64,000 nucleotides of DNA from assembly GCA_021234155.1 (NCBI GenBank), contig JAJEKV010000061.1, forward strand, positions 5,636,653 to 5,700,652, in the 5' to 3' direction. This document shows, one piece after another, positions 61,046-64,000 of the stretch. How positions within the stretch are numbered: the stretch's first letter is position 1; every line of letters begins with the position of its first letter. This DNA comes from Isoetes taiwanensis (taxonomy: Eukaryota > Streptophyta > Lycopodiopsida > Isoetales > Isoetaceae). A model generated the notes under the pieces. The model did no database searches. It was not told where the DNA came from and was given only the letters and a program-made list of their open reading frames with translations. Position numbers and translations under genes: made by a program.

Positions 61046-61248
61046 AGGGCAGTATAGGATTGATGCATCTAAAAATCTAAGCCAGTAAGCACTCCCCTTG
61101 ATTAACCCTGAAGCTCATATAACAGATAAAGAACAGATAAAGCCAGATATAGGTTCTATACGTACAAAATTAAAATTCCTGACGTATAAAGTCAAAAAAT
61201 ACAAATACGTATTTAACGTATTAAAACCTCGCCGGCCGGAAAAAAAGT

Positions 61249-61264
61249 TTTCGCGTACGCGAAA
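61249..61264. repeat. Perfect 16-bp palindrome
   Basis: TTTCGCGTACGCGAAA lies in a short stretch that also has GCCGGCCGG and an AGCGTCGCCG/CGCGACGCCG pair, just before a 28-A run at 61,328-61,355. It may mark an element boundary. Confidence 0.6.
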
Positions 61265-61327
61265 GCTTCGTGAAAGCGTCTGTGAAAATTTTTTCAGCGT
61301 CGCCGAACAAAGAAAACCGCGACGCCG

Positions 61328-61361
<34 letters not shown>

Positions 61362-61501
61362 GTCGCTTTCCGTTTGTTTTTAAGTCACGCGAAATTCAAA
61401 AAAAAACTAGCAAAAAGGCACGCCAGAGGCTGTAGAAAATAAAGGCGGAGGGAAAATTTATATTGAAATTTATTGTTCGTGATTGGAATAGCGTATGTGG
61501 T

Positions 61502-61822
61502 TTATATGATGCCCCTTCGTTTAAGATACCAGTATTTCTTAGTTTTAGATGGGCAAGATATGAGGTTGTTGTAGCCATCTTTTGTTGTGTTGTAGAGGTT
61601 TATGTAACGTCTTTCGATTTCGTTTGCCATTTTCTTGGTTTTGGTTTCTTCTAGAAGGTCGATGTGGAAGTTCTTTTCGTAAGGTTTGTACTTCTGGACG
61701 TCTGATGCCATTTTGAGATTTGGTTTTGATTTGTGCTGTTTGTACCTTGTTGATAGGTTTGTTGTTTGTCCGATGTATTTCTTGTTGTTCTTATTGCACG
61801 TCAGACAATATATCTTTATCAT
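61502..61822 (-). CDS. GIY-YIG endonuclease
   Basis: The 106-residue frame from MIKIYCLTCNKNNKKYIGQT (first 20 residues) shows the GIY box as KIYCL and the YIG box as KKYIG. The R-Y-K-Q-H region (LSTRYKQHKSK) gives the conserved arginine and histidine, and EIERRYINLYN has the metal-binding glutamate. This is the usual minimal catalytic domain of about 90-100 residues, a nuclease that cuts DNA using one metal ion. The frame is open upstream to about 61,973 without an ATG (for example KLNNKEQTKHLHCKSTPNAP), so an N-terminal exon may be spliced on. It is co-oriented with two further genes to the right. Its family in plants is usually mobile-element linked. Confidence 0.8.
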   Translation of the reverse strand: MIKIYCLTCNKNNKKYIGQTTNLSTRYKQHKSKPNLKMASDVQKYKPYEKNFHIDLLEETKTKKMANEIERRYINLYNTTKDGYNNLISCPSKTKKYWYLKRRGII

Positions 61823-62037
61823 CGGTGTTGTTTTGCCTGTGTCATTGTTAGGTGCGTTAGGAGTTGATTTGCAATGTAGATGTTTTGTTTGTTCCTTATT
61901 ATTTAGTTTTAGATTACATGTGTTTATGATTATTAAAGTAGGATTTGAGATTGAAATTGTATTGTGTTATCTTTGACAGTTTAAGTAGATGAACGGTTTA
62001 GCATATCAAAAATATGATAGTGAGGTTTATGAGTCTA

Positions 62038-62833
62038 TTAACTGTCATCGGAGGGTGGGTCTGGAAAGAAGTCAATATTTCCGAATAATTCTAAGGCAAG
62101 TTTGTCGTCAAATACATATGTTGCCTTTTCTATTGTCATTGGATTGTTGGTTTTATGATCATGGTTATATAGCTTCATTAGTGTTGGCATCATCTGCTGG
62201 CCTGATTGTTTATTTAGAGATAGACATTCGTCTATCGTCAGGTTATAGCCGACGTGCAGTATAGAAGCTTGATATGTTGTGATGCCTTCTGAGATGGCTG
62301 CAAGGTGTTGAATTCCTTGCTTTTTGGTCATGTTGTCATAGTTGGCTTCGACGTTCTTTTTCTTTAGTATGTGTTTGACAAATCCTGTGAAAAGAATTGT
62401 CAGTTGATTCGGTATTCGTTGCGGTTTCTTATTTTTTTTTTTAGGTTTACCTTCAGCTGGTTCTTCGTTGTTTTCTTGTTTGAAGACCTTCATTTGCTCG
62501 GTTGCTTCTTGTGTGAAGCTCTGGAGTTCCGATACTGTTTGCCAACCTTTTACGTATTTGCTGGGCTCGATTCCACAAATGTTTACATAGCGCATCGTGG
62601 AGCTGTCTAGTGTTTTTGTTGTTGCGGTAGATGATGATGGCTTCGTCTTTTTGTTTTGTTGTTGTTTTTTTATGTCTTCGTAGTATGTCTTGTAGAACTA
62701 CAAGTATAGATTAATGTTGGTTTTGATATTCATTCAGATGTAGGTGTTTAAACTTGATTGGGATGCTTACTTGGCTAGCCTGTGGACGTTTCTTCGATGT
62801 GCTCTTACTGCTACTGCCTTTGTCGTTGCCCAT
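62038..62833 (-). CDS. Unknown two-exon protein, 240 aa
   Basis: Exon 1 62,833-62,771 encodes MGNDKGSSSKSTSKKRPQAS and Q, with donor GTAAGC. A 73-bp intron (62,770-62,698) ends CTTGTAG. Exon 2 62,697-62,038 begins FYKTYYEDIKKQQQNKKTKP and ends FPDPPSDDS. The splice is in phase 0. The protein has a basic, Ser/Lys-rich N-terminus (likely nuclear), a lysine-rich middle (GKPKKKNKKPQRIP), then a folded-looking C-terminal half with ILFTGFVKHILKKKNVEANY and YQASILHVGYNLTIDECLSL. I do not recognise the family. It sits 107 bp downstream of the helicase gene and upstream of the GIY-YIG gene, all on the minus strand. Confidence 0.6.
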
Positions 62834-62940
62834 TATGATTCTGGAAATATCAAGGTGTTCAATTTTTCTTGTTTATTTTTATTTTTTTTTATTATTTATT
62901 TAGTTGTAGAGGGTTATAATCATACTCTATTAGTATTTAC

Positions 62941-64000
62941 CTAAACGAGCCATGCGAGGCTGTTGTTTGGTACGAAGTCTGTCGCTTGTATTGGCCTCAC
63001 TACTCTTAGTTGATCTCTTGTTTTAACTCTGGAGAACATTACATATAATAGACCAGGGGAAAATGCTTTTCTAACAACGATGATAGCTTTTCCTTCTATG
63101 GTTTCTCCTTGTGACTTGTGTGCAGTGATTGCATATGACAAGGCAAGTGGGAACGTCTTCTTGTAGAAATGTTTGCCCTCATGGTATTTGTGCTCAACTT
63201 TGGTTCTCCTTATTTCAACATATTGTAAGGAGTCATTGATGCTACATATGATAGAATGAATTTCTTGTGTGTCGGGATCGTTGTTGATGTATGTCACTAT
63301 TCCGGGTGTACCATTGGCTATGGATGATGCGACATCGATGTTTGTTGTTATAATGATTTTACAGCCAACTGCTACGAATGGAAGTTCATGGAATGATGGA
63401 TCATCTAGCCACGTTTGCAGTGCCTGTTCTTCTGATACATTGGTTTCGAGTTTGACGGGCTTCACTTGATTTTGAGCGAATATCTTGTGGATCGCGTATT
63501 TGTTGTAGTGTTGGACATCTTCATTATGGGTGCATAAAGTAGTTGTATTTTGATCGATAAAGCTATGTGCATCTTCTTTGTCAATGAATTTGTTTCTTAG
63601 GGTGTTTCTTAGCTCGTCATCTGTGGGTTGTCGGACACGTATATGGCTTAAGAATTCTGCGTATATTGGGTCGGATGAGTGTCTAATGGAGTGGTGTAGG
63701 TGGTACTTTTTGGCTTGTTGATAGTGAATGGAGTTTGAGAGGGGACATATGCTGCAGATGGATTTTTCTCGTTTCTTGTGGTGACAGATTGGTGGGAGTT
63801 GGGCATGGTCACCGAATATCAAAATGGTTTTGGTTTGTAGTATTTGTTCAATTGGTAATGCGTGCACTTCCGAGATTTGTCGTAAAACCATGTTTAGTGT
63901 TAATGTTGTCATCATGGACATTTCATCGATGATCAGTATATCGAATGCTTTGATTTGTTGATATCTTACATCTGTTCTTGATATTGTTTGTGGCCATTGC
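62941..64000 (-). CDS. PIF1-type DNA helicase, 5' part outside window
   Basis: The frame is open from the right window edge to the stop at 62,941 (about 352 residues). Motifs in order: Walker B KAFDILIIDEMSMM, LIFGDHAQLPPI (motif III), the region RHSSDPIYAEFLSHIR, FVAVGCKIIITTNID with NGTPGIV, and PLALSYAITAHKSQGETIEG followed by LLYVMFSRVKTRDQL (motifs V-VI). These are superfamily 1B PIF1/RRM3 helicase motifs with the catalytic residues present. Walker A lies beyond the window. A CxxC pair (SICSICP) follows motif III. PIF1 proteins unwind DNA 5' to 3'; in plants many copies belong to Helitrons or virus-like insertions. No Rep domain is visible in the part seen. Confidence 0.92.
   Translation of the reverse strand, partial: QWPQTISRTDVRYQQIKAFDILIIDEMSMMTTLTLNMVLRQISEVHALPIEQILQTKTILIFGDHAQLPPICHHKKREKSICSICPLSNSIHYQQAKKYHLHHSIRHSSDPIYAEFLSHIRVRQPTDDELRNTLRNKFIDKEDAHSFIDQNTTTLCTHNEDVQHYNKYAIHKIFAQNQVKPVKLETNVSEEQALQTWLDDPSFHELPFVAVGCKIIITTNIDVASSIANGTPGIVTYINNDPDTQEIHSIICSINDSLQYVEIRRTKVEHKYHEGKHFYKKTFPLALSYAITAHKSQGETIEGKAIIVVRKAFSPGLLYVMFSRVKTRDQLRVVRPIQATDFVPNNSLAWLV

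Noticed and set aside
61098-61442. Lysine-rich plus-strand open frame
   Set aside because: The lysine run comes from the 28-A tract and the frame overlaps palindromic non-coding DNA.
62371-62944. Plus-strand open frames opposite the two-exon gene and helicase
   Set aside because: They are antisense shadows of minus-strand genes supported by splice sites and helicase motifs.

Overview
The window looks like nuclear DNA of a land plant, most likely a repeat-rich genome of a non-seed lineage. The evidence is a decayed PPR-protein gene, a DUF8039-type protein exon, an initiator-Met-primed Ty3/gypsy retrotransposon, LINEs, SINE-like Pol III boxes, and spliceosomal introns of 68-547 bp with GT/AG ends. 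No rRNA, functional tRNA or CRISPR array was found. All calls come from reading the sequence; no database was searched.

Layout. 1-8.5 kb: AT-rich and repeat-derived DNA with a GC-rich repeat island, a divergent LTR fragment and two foldbacks. 8,514-18,584: a structurally complete but coding-dead Ty3/gypsy element on the minus strand (1.5-kb LTRs, TSD ATTTG, PBS, PPT), with unusual extra ORFs between the 5' LTR and gag. 18.6-31.7 kb: mostly non-coding, with small tandem repeats, isolated PBS-like sites and a possible TIR element. 31.7-46.4 kb: a broken pogo-like transposase, two near-identical 4.96-kb pyrimidine-rich repeats, a dead LINE interrupted by an opposite-strand LINE, and long microsatellites. 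47-52 kb: a PPR pseudogene and intergenic DNA.

52-60.6 kb is the most unusual part. One large minus-strand gene (58,877 down to about 52,043) can be followed through three credible introns. It is broken by frameshifts, a stop and a poly(A)-tailed retrocopy insertion. Its middle resembles a ParB-like domain and its large exon faintly resembles a DNA-methyltransferase fold. About 18 copies of a roughly 20-bp palindrome (core GCGCCWGGCGC, flanked by A-runs and T-runs) lie in its introns and flanks, eight of them in one intron as nested giant inverted repeats. I did not see this unit elsewhere in the window. A ParB-like gene among dense parS-sized palindromes is the leading candidate for an undescribed system, but the functional link is inference. 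A DUF8039-type gene starts divergently at 59,224 and is followed by a MIRNA-like hairpin.

61.5-64 kb holds three minus-strand genes of a probable mobile or virus-like element: a GIY-YIG endonuclease, an unrecognised two-exon gene, and a PIF1-type helicase that runs off the right edge.
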